The position numbers and the translations under genes are program-made. A stretch of 64,000 nucleotides of DNA from Sialis fuliginosa (Eukaryota > Arthropoda > Insecta > Megaloptera > Sialidae): contig OY540821.1 in the NCBI GenBank assembly GCA_961205875.1, forward strand, positions 13,020,001 through 13,084,000, in the 5' to 3' direction. Shown here in pieces: positions 14,551 to 26,406 of the stretch. The notes under the pieces are model-generated. The model made no database searches, was not told the origin of the DNA, and saw only the letters and a list, made by a program, of their open reading frames with translations. The stretch's first letter is position 1; every line of letters starts with the position of its first letter.

Positions 14551-15262
14551 TATAAGATTTTTAAACCTTCATTTCTTACTTAAGAAACATACATTTATTA
14601 AATTTCTCGTCCACAAAACTGTTTTTTAATTGTATTATGTTTAGTTTATTACACTTTGATAAAACTTTAGTTAATATTGTTTGTTCAAAGTATACCCAGT
14701 TTACGATATGTAAAATGCAATGTACAGTGAAAATTTTGTATTTTCAATATAAAAATATCATTATTAAATATTGAGATTGTCCTTTAGCACAAAACTAAAA
14801 AAATCACTATTGAAACTTATTACAGGACACTAATATGCCAGGTTCCACTTGCAATTGAAAAATTTTTAATCTAATTTCTTATATTTGTCAACATTGTACA
14901 TGCATTTTATAATTGTTTTCAAACAGTTTATATTTAAGCGTAAAATTATATAAATGCGATTTCACTCTTTCAAATATTTAATAGCACTTCGGAAATGCAT
15001 AATCAATTCCTAAATTCCATTTAGATTGTACTTTGGACTACCCCGATACAGATAATCAAAAATACACAATAACTAATACTTTAAATGAAAATTTCCATCG
15101 GATAGTTTACACCTAAAAATACTTTTTTGAGATCAAATAAAACAAAACAAATATTTTTTTGCAGTCGTTATACAAAAATTTCAATCGTTAAAATCCAACA
15201 TTTAAATTTAGATAAACATTTTTAAAGCTAATTTTATATAATGTAAACCATCTGTATACTTT

Positions 15263-18200
15263 CTACAAGTCCATCGGTAATTGTTTTCTTTCTAATTCGA
15301 CGCGCTGTTTCGTTCGATTAAATGCTTTAGTTTTAACAAAGTCAACGGAGTTATAAATAATACCTGGTACTGCTTGCTGTGTTTGTACTGGGTCAATTGA
15401 ATCTTCTTTTTTCAGGTCTAAATCCAAATACTGTAGTTCGTCATTTGAAGAATTTCTCGAGCATCCCTGAAAGAAACCCTTTATATAAATATTCAGTGAA
15501 AGTACTAAATAACTAATACAAGTATCAAAATGTAATTTTTTACGTACTTGATCGTTAGCATGATTTTCATGAAAAGACTCGTTCAATCTTAAGGAAGTAG
15601 GGCTTGGCGCTGCTTTTTGAATAGTTGTACCGTATCCCTGATTGCTATCTAAATTGGCAACCTGAAATTATCACATTTTTTAGATACATAGCTGCAAAAG
15701 TTGCACCAGCAAATAAACAAAAAATAATAAAATATACTTACATGTCGTTGTTGCAATACTGGTTTAAATTTTCTAATAATAACAGGTGGTGTTTGGTCTG
15801 TCGAATGTATCGATACTGAATCAGAAAGGGCCCTTCCTGGTTTTAGATCTCTATTTACAACAGGTGGAGTAACCGCAGGCTTCAAATAAAAAAAATTATT
15901 AATCAAGAGAAATAAGTATTATGGTGTTTTGAAAATTTATTATATAGAATAAAATATAATTAATGAGATAGTTCAGAGCAATCTGATCTACCTAATATAA
16001 AAAAGATCATAATGAAGTTGCTGTTATAGCGTTTTATATATAAACTGGGAGACCCTTTTATATTCTGTTAAAGGCTCTTTTTAAAAAAATCTAGCCTTGT
16101 CACTTTTTTAAATATTGGCCAAAGAAATAATATTAAAAAAATTAGGTTTCTAGCTTGTATAGAAATGGGTGAATATTTGATACATAAATTGGCTTACCTG
16201 AGTATTACTTGGTTCCAATAAAGGACTTGAAAGGTTGGAATACGTTGCCGTTGTAGAATAAGAGCTCTGCGAACAAGGGGACGGAGGCTCGTCCGTTGTT
16301 ATCTCATCTTCAATTCCCTCGTACTGGAAGACTTGTGACTTGTTGGGCTCGTGCGGGGACGTTTCATCATACCTGAACACGTGACCATCTACATTAGAGG
16401 GAGCTGCGTTGTTGTAACAGTGGCGTGCGGTGGCACGTTCTTTTGTTGTTGTTGAAGGGTTGCCCATCTGATGGGAACGGGGAAAGTCATACCAGTCGTC
16501 GTTTATTGGCTGTAACGTGAAATGGTTTATTGTTACAAAACATTAATTATTTAATATTTATCTAAACATTAGTAAATAAATAAATAAATACCTTATCTGG
16601 AGAGTCCGGTACTTGTGTATTTGAACTTTTTCTAGCTAAAACTGTTTTTTTCTTCAAAGCTCGTCTAAAAAAGAATCACACATTAATACATTCATAAAAA
16701 TTTAAAAGAATATTTTATTTTCCTAAAAAATAGGTGTAATTTTGGTAAAAAATGATAGACATAGAAAAAAATTATAAAAGCATTTTGAAACTGAAGGCCT
16801 AAGTTTTCAAATGACAAGTTTTAAATTTAGCTGCAATTTTTTTACTCAATACAGCTGCCAAATCTGTAAAAATGTTTGATATTTTTCAGCATACTCTTTA
16901 TTGGCCTGTAACTTCTTTAAAAGTTAATAAAAATACAATTTTTTTAAGTTATCTTAAAGTAGACATTTCAAGATTTAATCACCTTTTTGACAAATTTCAT
17001 TGCGATCATTTTTACCAAATTTATAGCTATTTGAATATTTAACAATTTACGTACCTTTCAGCGATAGAATATTTCTCTAAATTCTGATAACTGCTACCAG
17101 CTGCCCCCAAATCCGAAGAAAGCTGTAAAGGTTTTGGAGGTCTTGGTGGCGCATCATTGCCCTGATCACCGGATATTGTTAACGAGCCTAACCACTCCTG
17201 TTTCTCCATCGAAACAGAATTAACTAATGTCGATCTGTGCTTTTTATTTTTCGTCGATGAGCATTTGATTATTCCGGGTGTAGCGTTTTCAGATTTCATT
17301 GATTCTTCATCAGTAAACACACTGTCTGAATCGGAAGAGCTGTGACCAGAAACTTTAGCGCGACTAGTGCTTGGCGTTGTCTCTGATGCATGTACTGTTT
17401 GATTGTCTAAAGGTATTCGGTGTTTTCTTGGTGAGTCATAAAATTGTGAGTCTAAAGAACTGCCGTATAGTGAATTCATAAAAAGATTTTTGTTGGTTGG
17501 GTTTGATGCTGGTGATCCTAATGAACTTTTCGCTCTTGACTGAATGAAAAAACATTAATTAATTATTATATGCATTATTTTCAATGATGGAATTCAATAA
17601 TTTAAACAGTCAGTTTGGGAACTTCCTTAAACCATGTAACTTTTTTTAGGGAGGATATATATTGTATTTTATATATATTATTATTATTATTATATTATAT
17701 TTTTATATAAAATGTTTTTCTGCCACTGCTTATCAATCCTATTACTATAAAATAAAGAAATAGGGAGGGGATAAATAATAACAACCTATATGTATTGTAA
17801 CCAATAAATTCAAGTCAATGTTTTTCTCATGCAATAAAAATTCATAAACATGAATAAATGAATAATCAAAACATGCTGTGTGAATAATGTTATTGTTTAT
17901 TGTACGAACCTGTTCTGAGAAACTGGTATTGAGTAAAGATCCTCCGGATATACATTGAGACATTAAAATGTAATTAGAATTTGTACTGGCTGGAGAAATA
18001 GGTGGTGATTGTGGTGCATTTGTGTTTTCAGGTACGTTTGTAACATTTACAGCTTCCGAAGCAGGGGCATTTTCCACCTCCTCATTGTGAAATATCTTCA
18101 AACTACATACATGACAGATATATTCAACCCAGACATTCATATCTTCTTCGGAATCTGCTACTAAATAATAAGTACGTGCTGGTATTTTTACAGTAAACAT

Positions 18201-18592
18201 AAATTGGTATTTCAGTTTGTGATTTTCTAAAGACAGTCCTGCTTCAACCTTTAAAATGAAAAAATTATTTATTTAAATTGTGTTGATTATTGTATTCAAT
18301 AAAAACTTTACTTTTCTTACTTCTTCGCATTTATCCAAATCAATTATTCCTTTGGGTTTTCGACAGTTACGATCTTTATAGTATTCTAAGAAGTACTGAC
18401 CGGGCAATTCTCCAGAATGTCTTAAGGCAAAATAACGTCGTCTCCATCTCTTAAAATGTAAGTAGTAATTAATATTACATCCTTAATATATACTGTAAAT
18501 AAATATATACATACGGCTCTGAAAATTCGTTTTGCAGGAGGAGATTTTATAAGCCATCCTTGGTGTACCACTTCTTGGTTAGTATTTGACAT
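15263..18592 (-). CDS. dos: GRB2-associated binding adaptor (Gab / Daughter of sevenless)
   Basis: Cytoplasmic scaffold phosphorylated downstream of receptor tyrosine kinases, recruiting SHP2 (Corkscrew) and Grb2 (Drk). Exons in coding order: 18592-18515, 18449-18321, 18248-17910, 17533 (or 17540)-17055, 16664-16592, 16509-16198, 15879-15742, 15661-15548, 15466-15263, about 621 aa. The first three exons encode an N-terminal PH domain (about residues 8-118; GWLIKSPP, RWRRRYFALRH, WVEYICHVC near its end). The middle is Ser/Pro-rich and disordered, with APPRPPKP. Exon 7 has two PxxxRxxKP motifs (PVVNRDLKP, PVIIRKFKP) for the Grb2 C-terminal SH3. The last exon has LQYLDLDL and IIYNSVDF, which fit the two C-terminal SHP2-binding tyrosine sites. 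The start is the ATG of MSNTNQEVVHQGW; the in-frame GTG upstream is not needed. The exon 3/4 junction is unresolved: the stronger CAG acceptor at 17541 breaks frame, while AG at 17534 keeps it. The symbol follows the fly orthologue. Confidence 0.9.
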
Positions 18593-19393
18593 TTTGCAAG
18601 TATTTAAAACCACACAAACAAACTAAGGCATACGTGCTGCTCATTTAAATGATTGAACAACGAATACATTTAAAAGAATAGAATTTGCTACCTATGATTC
18701 ATTAAATTATAGTATTTTTTTATCTTTACAATTAATCACACATAAGAAAGAATCAGCAATACTGACAGGCTGACAGTTCAAAATAAGGAATGCCAACGTT
18801 GAACTTGTTTACTAATTATTTTTTTATGATATTCATATTATTTTAATAGAAATATTTGAGAATTTATAATTATATTGATCATTTACATATTTTAATATAG
18901 CCGAAGATACTAATTAAAAATATTTAATTAAATATTTCTTTCAATAATTGGGTACGTTTATATAAAAACATGCATATCCATTTGTGACAGTTTTGGATGG
19001 CTTTCTAATGTAAAATATATTAAAATAATCAAGTTAAAATATGATTTCAATATTTATAAATTAATTAATAAACTGAATTTGTTATTAAGTAGTCGCAAAA
19101 AGTTTTATCTTGACTTTATATTTTTTTTGTATTATACAATTTTAACCTCGTTAATTATATCTTCAAGTTATAAACATCGATTTGGGAACCAAAGAATTCA
19201 GAAGAATTTTCATTTATCATGTGTAAATTTATGGAATAAAATTAGAATAAAAGTTGATTTATGTTATACTACATAAGAAAATTTCATCAAATGAATTTTT
19301 TGTGATTGTGTTTTAACTTTTAATACAACTTTTTTTAATACAAAATTTATACTAAGTAATTTGGACTTGTGTGATTTTTATACTTTTTATTTA
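18593..19393. promoter_or_regulatory. Divergent intergenic region between Gab and SOSS-C
   Basis: About 800 bases separate the Gab start codon (minus strand) from the SOSS-C start codon (plus strand), so both promoters must lie here. It is AT-rich without an obvious TATA box or repeat element. Nothing else recognisable is present. Confidence 0.5.
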
Positions 19394-20008
19394 ATGGCGT
19401 TTCCTCAATCCAATCCTCAAAGAGGTAAGTTACACGATTTAAAATAAATCAAAGCAAATATTAAGTGTACTTTTGATTTTACAGATCTTACAAATCGAAA
19501 AATTCTCGAAGAATTGCAACTTAAAAAACAGATGCTCTTAAAACAAGGTGCTCAACCTACGACTACATCTAACAGTATTTCTCCTACGATTCCTTTAGGA
19601 TCCACATCTGCAACTGCTACATTGGTAATACTTTAACCCTTACATGTTGTTTTTTATTGATAGAGAATTAAATTCCCTACAAAATAAAAATAAATTTAAC
19701 TTAATTTTTTAATCCTTCACAAAATAATGCTTTGAAAAATTTTTCATCAGTCATCATGAATCAGTAAAACAAACTATCCCTCTCCACAAGGATTTTTATT
19801 TGGTCATAAACTAATTTGTTTTCTAATAGGCATATTTATACTTTTCTAGACTGCCACTACTTCACCTGCTGATTCTCATTCTGTTTCATCAGCACAACGT
19901 GCAGCCTTACACAGTGCTCACACGCAATCTTTCGGATACTTCATAACACAAGACAGTTCATTTGGAAATCTTATATTACCTGTATTACCGAGATACGACA
20001 CTAAATAA
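19394..20008 (+). CDS. SOSS complex subunit C (INIP / SSBIP1 homologue)
   Basis: Small subunit of the SOSS complex (INTS3-hSSB-INIP), which binds single-stranded DNA and supports homologous-recombination repair and checkpoint signalling in the nucleus. Three exons: 19394-19424 (MAFPQSNPQR), 19485-19624 and 19850-20008, frame-consistent with strong GTAAGT or GTAATA donors; about 109 aa, close to the human length. The N-terminal helix reads NRKILEELQLKKQMLL. The family signature is the C-terminal block: an Ala/His-rich helix (QRAALHSAHTQS) followed by GYFITQDSSFGNLILPVLPR, nearly identical to the vertebrate protein. The middle is a Ser/Thr linker. The AATAAA at 20004-20009 overlaps the stop codon, and the next gene starts 37 bases later on the same strand. 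Confidence 0.93.
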
Positions 20009-20009
20009 A
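20004..20009 (+). promoter_or_regulatory. Poly(A) signal overlapping the SOSS-C stop codon
   Basis: The hexamer AATAAA spans the last lysine codon and TAA stop of SOSS-C. Cleavage 10-30 bases downstream would fall at about 20020-20040, just before the METTL5 start codon. Function is inferred from position only. Confidence 0.5.
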
Positions 20010-20045
20010 ATTCATAAATAATAGTTTCAAATTAATCTAGTAAAA

Positions 20046-21212
<1,167 letters not shown>

Positions 21213-21231
21213 GAAACATTTGTCATTCTTT

Positions 21232-21237
21232 AATAAA
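21232..21237 (+). promoter_or_regulatory. Poly(A) signal of METTL5
   Basis: AATAAA lies 20 bases after the METTL5 stop codon, a normal position for a short 3' untranslated region. The convergent neighbour ends at 21553, and a minus-strand AATAAA (TTTATT at 21305-21310) may serve that gene, leaving the two 3' ends close together or overlapping. Confidence 0.55.
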
Positions 21238-21552
21238 TCTATCTTTTTTATTTGTAAATTGTTTTAATTAATACATATATTACAATCATTTACATTTTTA
21301 CAGATTTATTTATAATACAATAATATTGTACTGAAACAATAAAATATCAATATTTATACAAATTCATTCGTGAATTGAGAAATTATCATTGGAACTATTA
21401 AATTAATTTGTTCTTAAAGTTAGTAACCGATTAAGATATATTAATCTAAGATATAATTAATCTTTTAAGATCAACCAGTTCAGTAGTTAGAACTTAGAAG
21501 ACTGTGACAGATTTTGGTACGAAACACTAAAAACTATCAAATTTGTTTAATA

Positions 21553-23758
21553 TTACTCTCGTGTACTTTCTTTTTTCACGGTTGAAGTTTTTTCTTGACA
21601 ATGGCCAAACTGAAAAGTTAAAACTAACTCTCCCATATCAGATATAGGGTAGAGATCTGCTATCCATTCTATTATAAAAGGCGTAGGTTCATTTTGATCC
21701 AGTGATGTTTTTCCTACTTTTAAATATGTTCGTAAACCCGAAGGTTTTATTCGAATAAAGTCTTTAAATTCAATTAGTTCAGATGTTTCTTTTAAATAAT
21801 TATATGTACCATCTTGATTTTTCGTAAAGCGTTGCAGAACATTTAAAGGAATCTGCAGTAAATAATTTGACATTAATATCGACATGCTAGTATTTTTTAA
21901 TATTCAAACTTACTGTATCTGAATCGAATATTTTTTTTATCTGGAGTATATTAGTTATATGCCAACTATATTTAGTAAAAATTCCTAGTGGAGGTTTGTC
22001 TCTTCGAATTTCAGATTTAGTGAAATTAGGTAACCGTTTTTTAGATCCGTTGAATGACATGCGATCTCGTAGACGATAAAAAAATGCCTAAAATAAAATT
22101 CGAATTAAAACACGGTTACTTTATTTAAAAAAATGCTTTCTAACCTGCGGTATGATAAATTTTAAGGGCTCTGGATCTCCTTTTAACTGATAATGCATAG
22201 TTTCATTAATAGCTTCATTAACTGATGCCAACCATTGAGAAAACGATAACGACAGATTTTGATCATCACTTGGGGATTTAGATACCACAGCTACTGTTTG
22301 ATTTTTAACCAGATTTTTACTAGACTTAATAATATTTGGTATAGTCTTTTTAATTTTTGATTTTTTCGGTGGATACATTTTAACAACTCGATGTTTCTTT
22401 GGTGCAATTTTGATATTTTTTGTATTTTCATATGAATATGTATTTGAGAGATGAGATAAATTTAGTATGTCGTGTTCTATATCATTAATGATATTGTCCT
22501 TAAAAAAATCAATATTTTAATAATATTGCTGCGTTTGTTACAACCTGAAATAAATACCTCCCTATCATTATTTAAAGCTAAATCATGTATATCCGGTTGA
22601 TTTTGTGTACTTTTAAGTTCATCTACAACCATTTGTGAAACATCTAGAAGCCCTTGATCTGTTAAAACTTCAATTTCACATTCATTATCACCAGTTGTTA
22701 AATCAACTGTGAACAAGGAACCAAAACCATCATTTAAATCGTCATTATCAGCTTCGTAATTCGTCTCTAAAAAATTTTTGTATTTGTAAATGCATACTTT
22801 TAAATCATCATAATATCATATAGTCGGTATTTAAAATCTACCTGTAGATAAATTAAATGTGATACCGAATGGGTGCTCTAAATTAACGAAATACGAAAAT
22901 TCATCGGAAAGAGAAGGATCACTGGCAAATGCGCAAATACATGCATGGTAATGTATACATTTTCTAATATTACTTGAAGTATTGTCTTCTTTGTCTACAA
23001 ATAATAAATTAAATTAAAACCACTTCAAAATTTACTTAAATTATTACATCACCTTTTAAATCTGAGCAACTACAAATTACTTTATGTTCTGTTTTATCTT
23101 TAACTTTTGTAGTGAAAAATGATAAGTGCAAATAGCCTAGAGGATGTTTTGAACTGGTTTGACATTTTACAACCATAATATTTTTTGTCAGTCTTTGTAC
23201 AAGTGGCCCTGTTGTTTCTGTTGCTAGTAACCACAATTCCTGTTTCACTTTATTGGTTACATTTAATGAACTCAATACACTGTTCCGTAGCATTAATGCT
23301 GTAGCAATATTAGTGCATTTTATCGCAGCTTGTATATGAAAACATACAGACGCAGCTGGGGTCTGTTCTGACTCGTGACATTTCAAAATCGATGTGTCAA
23401 AAAGTCTTTGACAGTTATCGACAAAACACAGAGCTGCTGCTTGGTTTATAAGATTTAATGTCGGGTCTAATTCCAAACTTGCTGTAATATAAGGTAATTG
23501 TACAAAACCCCGACATTCCGGTCCTTTATCTTTCACTCGTACTGAATATACTTGTGTTGTTGTTCCAGTTAATAATTTAATAGCTTCTGAACATAGTTTA
23601 CGTTTCTCACCTATGTCTTTAAATATAAATGTACAGATTTTGTTCTTACAACTAATCCCTCTAGTTCCATTATATATACCGCATTGAGGGCATTTCCTAA
23701 CTCCCCTCCTTGTAGCACGACCCAAATCGGATAGTAAGGATTTAACTTTCGTATCCAT
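21553..23758 (-). CDS. C2orf42-like conserved zinc-binding protein
   Basis: Conserved metazoan protein without an assigned activity. Exons: 23758-23053, 22994-22842, 22766-22558, 22498-22145, 22087-21914, 21852-21553; the summed frame is intact at about 631 aa (human about 574). The N-terminus ([20 protein letters not shown], then a CxxxxC pair) is a CxxC...CxxxxC zinc ribbon. [12 protein letters not shown] and [11 protein letters not shown] are family blocks. CSCSDLK at the end of exon 1 and [15 protein letters not shown] in exon 2 together form CxC...CxH, the pattern of a SWIM zinc finger. Exon 3 and the start of exon 4 are acidic or low-complexity and diverged. The C-terminal half ([53 protein letters not shown]) matches C2orf42 strongly. 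It is divergent from ADO with ~490 bases between start codons. Identity is well supported; function is unknown. Confidence 0.9.
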
Positions 23759-24252
23759 AAAATTGTTTTGATGATTTTAAAATCTTTATAAAATATTGTC
23801 ATTAATCAGCTGGTTAACCTAAAAATATATTTCATAATTTATTTTTGTCAACAATAATTGTAGCCAACTTTATAATTCTAATATTTTTGTATTGCCCGGA
23901 TTCCCCGGAATATATATTTGTAATTTAAATAAATTTATTATCTTTTAAGTGCAGATAAATAATATTAAAAATCATGAATTCCTATTAAAGATAAAGCTAT
24001 AAATCAGTTCCTTACACAGAATATTAAATATAATTCTTTATAGCTATTATTTTTTTTATGTATGTATTATTTATAATTTTATAATACGGACCTGTGCTAA
24101 ATTCATGTGGTTTCGGATTTCGAAGATTTTTGGTTAAAAAAAATTGTTGTCAACATATCAACAAATTTTGGAAATATTCAAATAGTTTTTGTATTATTAA
24201 TACTTAAATTTGATATAGTGTTTACTTCAAAGTAATTTGGTTTGGATAAAAT
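23759..24252. promoter_or_regulatory. Divergent intergenic region between C2orf42-like gene and ADO
   Basis: This 494-bp AT-rich spacer sits between two start codons facing apart and so must hold both promoters. No TATA box, repeat or open frame of note is visible. Confidence 0.45.
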
Positions 24253-24948
24253 ATGTTGTCAAGCTCTATTGGTTTATTATTAAGGCAGTCTCTTAAGACA
24301 TTTTGTGGGAAAACCAATAAAGAAGCCTTCAGAAATAACCTCCAGCAATTGAAGACAACATTAGATACACTGACAGCAGAACAGATCAATTTCGATCAAA
24401 AATTAGTTCAGGAAGAAACTTGGCAAGTACCTGGCAAGGCTCCATCTACATACATGGAATTATATGAAGATGAAAATATAATCATTTGTGTATTTACAAT
24501 AGGGCCCGGTAAGAAAATTCCATTACATGATCATCCTCATATGCATGGTTTGATCAAAGTTATCGCCGGTAAAGTGAAGATAACTAGCTATTCTACAAAT
24601 ACTGAAAAATCGTTACAATGTAATGACCACTATCGATTATCTAACAATCCTGTATTAGTGGTTGAAAAAATGGAAGATACTATCGCCGACATAAATTCAG
24701 AAACAAGTATTCTATACCCTGAAAATGGAAATATACATGAAATTGAAAGTATTGGAGGTCCTGCTGCATTTTTAGACATATTAGCACCGCCTTACGATGC
24801 TAATATGCCAGTGTATGGTCCGAGAAAATGCAAGTATTATTCTGAAGTAGGTAGAATCAATGATCAAGTTTACAAGCTTGCTCAAATACCTTCTCCGGAA
24901 TGGTTTTGGTGCGATTATGCACCATACAGTGGCCCGAAATTGTTTTAG
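24253..24948 (+). CDS. 2-aminoethanethiol (cysteamine) dioxygenase, ADO/PCO family
   Basis: Non-haem iron thiol dioxygenase that oxidises cysteamine and N-terminal cysteines of proteins with O2, so acting as an oxygen sensor upstream of N-degron decay. Single exon, 231 aa. The cupin core reads IPLHDHPHMHGLIKVIAGKV: by homology the iron ligands are His92, His94 and His162 (in NIHEIESIGGPAAFLDILAP). Cys193 and Tyr195 in KCKYYSEV match the pair that forms the Cys-Tyr crosslink in human ADO. The C-terminus FWCDYAPYSGPKLF matches the family ending. The first ~20 residues (SSIGLLLRQSLKTF) are basic/hydrophobic and could be a weak mitochondrial-type leader, but vertebrate ADO has a similarly variable start. 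Compact length and full motif set indicate a working gene. An ATTAAA poly(A) signal lies at 24979-24984. Confidence 0.94.
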   Translation: MLSSSIGLLLRQSLKTFCGKTNKEAFRNNLQQLKTTLDTLTAEQINFDQKLVQEETWQVPGKAPSTYMELYEDENIIICVFTIGPGKKIPLHDHPHMHGLIKVIAGKVKITSYSTNTEKSLQCNDHYRLSNNPVLVVEKMEDTIADINSETSILYPENGNIHEIESIGGPAAFLDILAPPYDANMPVYGPRKCKYYSEVGRINDQVYKLAQIPSPEWFWCDYAPYSGPKLF

Positions 24949-25625
24949 ATATTATATATAAATCGTAAATATTTTTTTATTAAAGATGTATAGTTTTATT
25001 TGAGTGGTATAGTCAGATTATAATTCATCAGGATATTTAAGCATTCCTGGAAAATATAATAAATACCTTACAACAAAACAATATTTTATATATATGACAA
25101 TAGTGAGATATGTTTTATGTAAATGTACATATGTATTTATTTCTTTTTTACAATCAATATATTTTTATTTATGCTCAAATGTTTGAATACATACTTTTAT
25201 GTGTATATATTTTAAATATATTAACTTTTTATACATTTATTTCATGGTTTTGTTTTGATATATTTCTTGTTTGTATTAATTGTAACAGTTTATATAAATA
25301 AAATTATAAACTTAATTTCATGTTTTATTATTTTGACCAATACTCTAAATAAAAATATATATTTATTAAAGGTATTTCAAAATATCACATCTATATTATT
25401 ATTATGGATTGTTAGACGTCCTATTTCAGATCAGAAGCTTAAGTGTTCAAATATCCCGCTCAAACATCATTTAATGGAAACGTATAAACTCTGCAATACC
25501 GACTGATTGAGGTATATAGAACGTCAGAAGATCGCAAAGTTTGTTTTGACCATTTTTATTTTATTTATTTCCATTTTCTCAATATCCTAAAGCAAATATT
25601 ATTTGGAAATTAATAAAAGTTACTA
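24949..25625. other. Spacer between ADO and Cbp20
   Basis: About 30 bases after the ADO stop is ATTAAA (24979-24984). The remainder is AT-rich DNA with long but low-complexity open frames rich in Tyr/Phe/Leu/Ile that show no family resemblance. The Cbp20 promoter should lie in its last few hundred bases. Confidence 0.5.
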
Positions 25626-26406
25626 ATGGCAACTATAACATCTCCTTCGGTTGACTTAAGTTCGTATAGAGACCAACATTTTAAGGTACGTAATTATTTA
25701 GGTTATGTTACGAAAAACTCGAATTTTCTAGATACTTAAATAAATATCGTAAAAATGAATATATATTATTTATGATATACTACAAACAATTTAGAGTTAA
25801 GAATAAATCATTCATAAATAGTTTCTATTTTTTAAGGGATCTAGAGCTGAACAAGATCGCCTACTTCGAGTAACGACTACTCTATATGTAGGAAACTTAT
25901 CTTTCTATACCACAGAAGAACAAATATATGAATTGTTTTCAAAATGTGGAGATATACGACGAGTAATAATGGGATTAGATAAATATAAAAAAACACCATG
26001 TGGATTTTGTTTTGTTGAATATTACACAAGGCATGATGCAGAAAACTGTTTAAGGTAAGAAGATGGTCAATCTGTTACATTGAGTTGATACTTATTTGAG
26101 TTTCAATTACAGATATGTAAATGGAACGCGGCTGGATGATAGAATCGTGCGTACAGATTGGGATGCTGGTTTCATTGAGGGACGTCAGTACGGACGCGGT
26201 AAAACTGGTGGACAGGTAAATTATTTATTTTTATTGAGTATGAAAAAATACATAGTTGCTAGAAATATATCTTGATCTGATTTCCAAATGTATAATTTGT
26301 TAAAATTTCACAGGTGAGAGACGAGTACCGGACAGATTTCGATGCAGGAAGAGGGGGTTATGGTAAAATAGTCCAACAAAAGGTGGGTGCAAATGAAATT
26401 TATTAA
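25626..26406 (+). CDS. Cbp20: Nuclear cap-binding protein subunit 2 (CBP20)
   Basis: Small subunit of the nuclear cap-binding complex; binds the m7G cap with CBP80 and acts in splicing, export and microRNA processing. Exons: 25626-25685, 25837-26054, 26113-26215, 26314-26406; 157 aa. The RRM has RNP2 LYVGNL at 36-41 and RNP1 CGFCFVEY at 75-82. Tyr14 (in LSSYRDQHF) and Tyr37 correspond to the two cap-stacking tyrosines of human CBP20. The C-terminal tail [20 protein letters not shown] and [10 protein letters not shown], which folds over the cap, is almost invariant. In the last exon the frame runs from QQK through AAG|GTGGGT to TAA, giving the ending VGANEIY; that GTGGGT could also serve as a donor, so the extreme C-terminus is less certain. 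All functional residues are present. Confidence 0.96.

Larger units (their letters stand above)
6281..15262. other. Gene-poor repeat-containing region
   Basis: No coding exon could be supported in these 9 kb. The first ~530 bases are probably 3' untranslated region of the IQ gene. The remainder is AT-rich DNA with an ATT microsatellite (about 8858-8886), an inverted repeat (9484-9604), hAT-type MITEs (10474-10652, 12735-12852), a degraded element near 11866-11995 and a pogo-like MITE (13882-14550) that carries a run of G at about 14027-14042. Confidence 0.6.

Noticed and set aside
25110..25506. Overlapping open frames between ADO and Cbp20
   Set aside because: Tyr/Phe/Ile-rich translations of AT-rich spacer; no motif, no splice structure.
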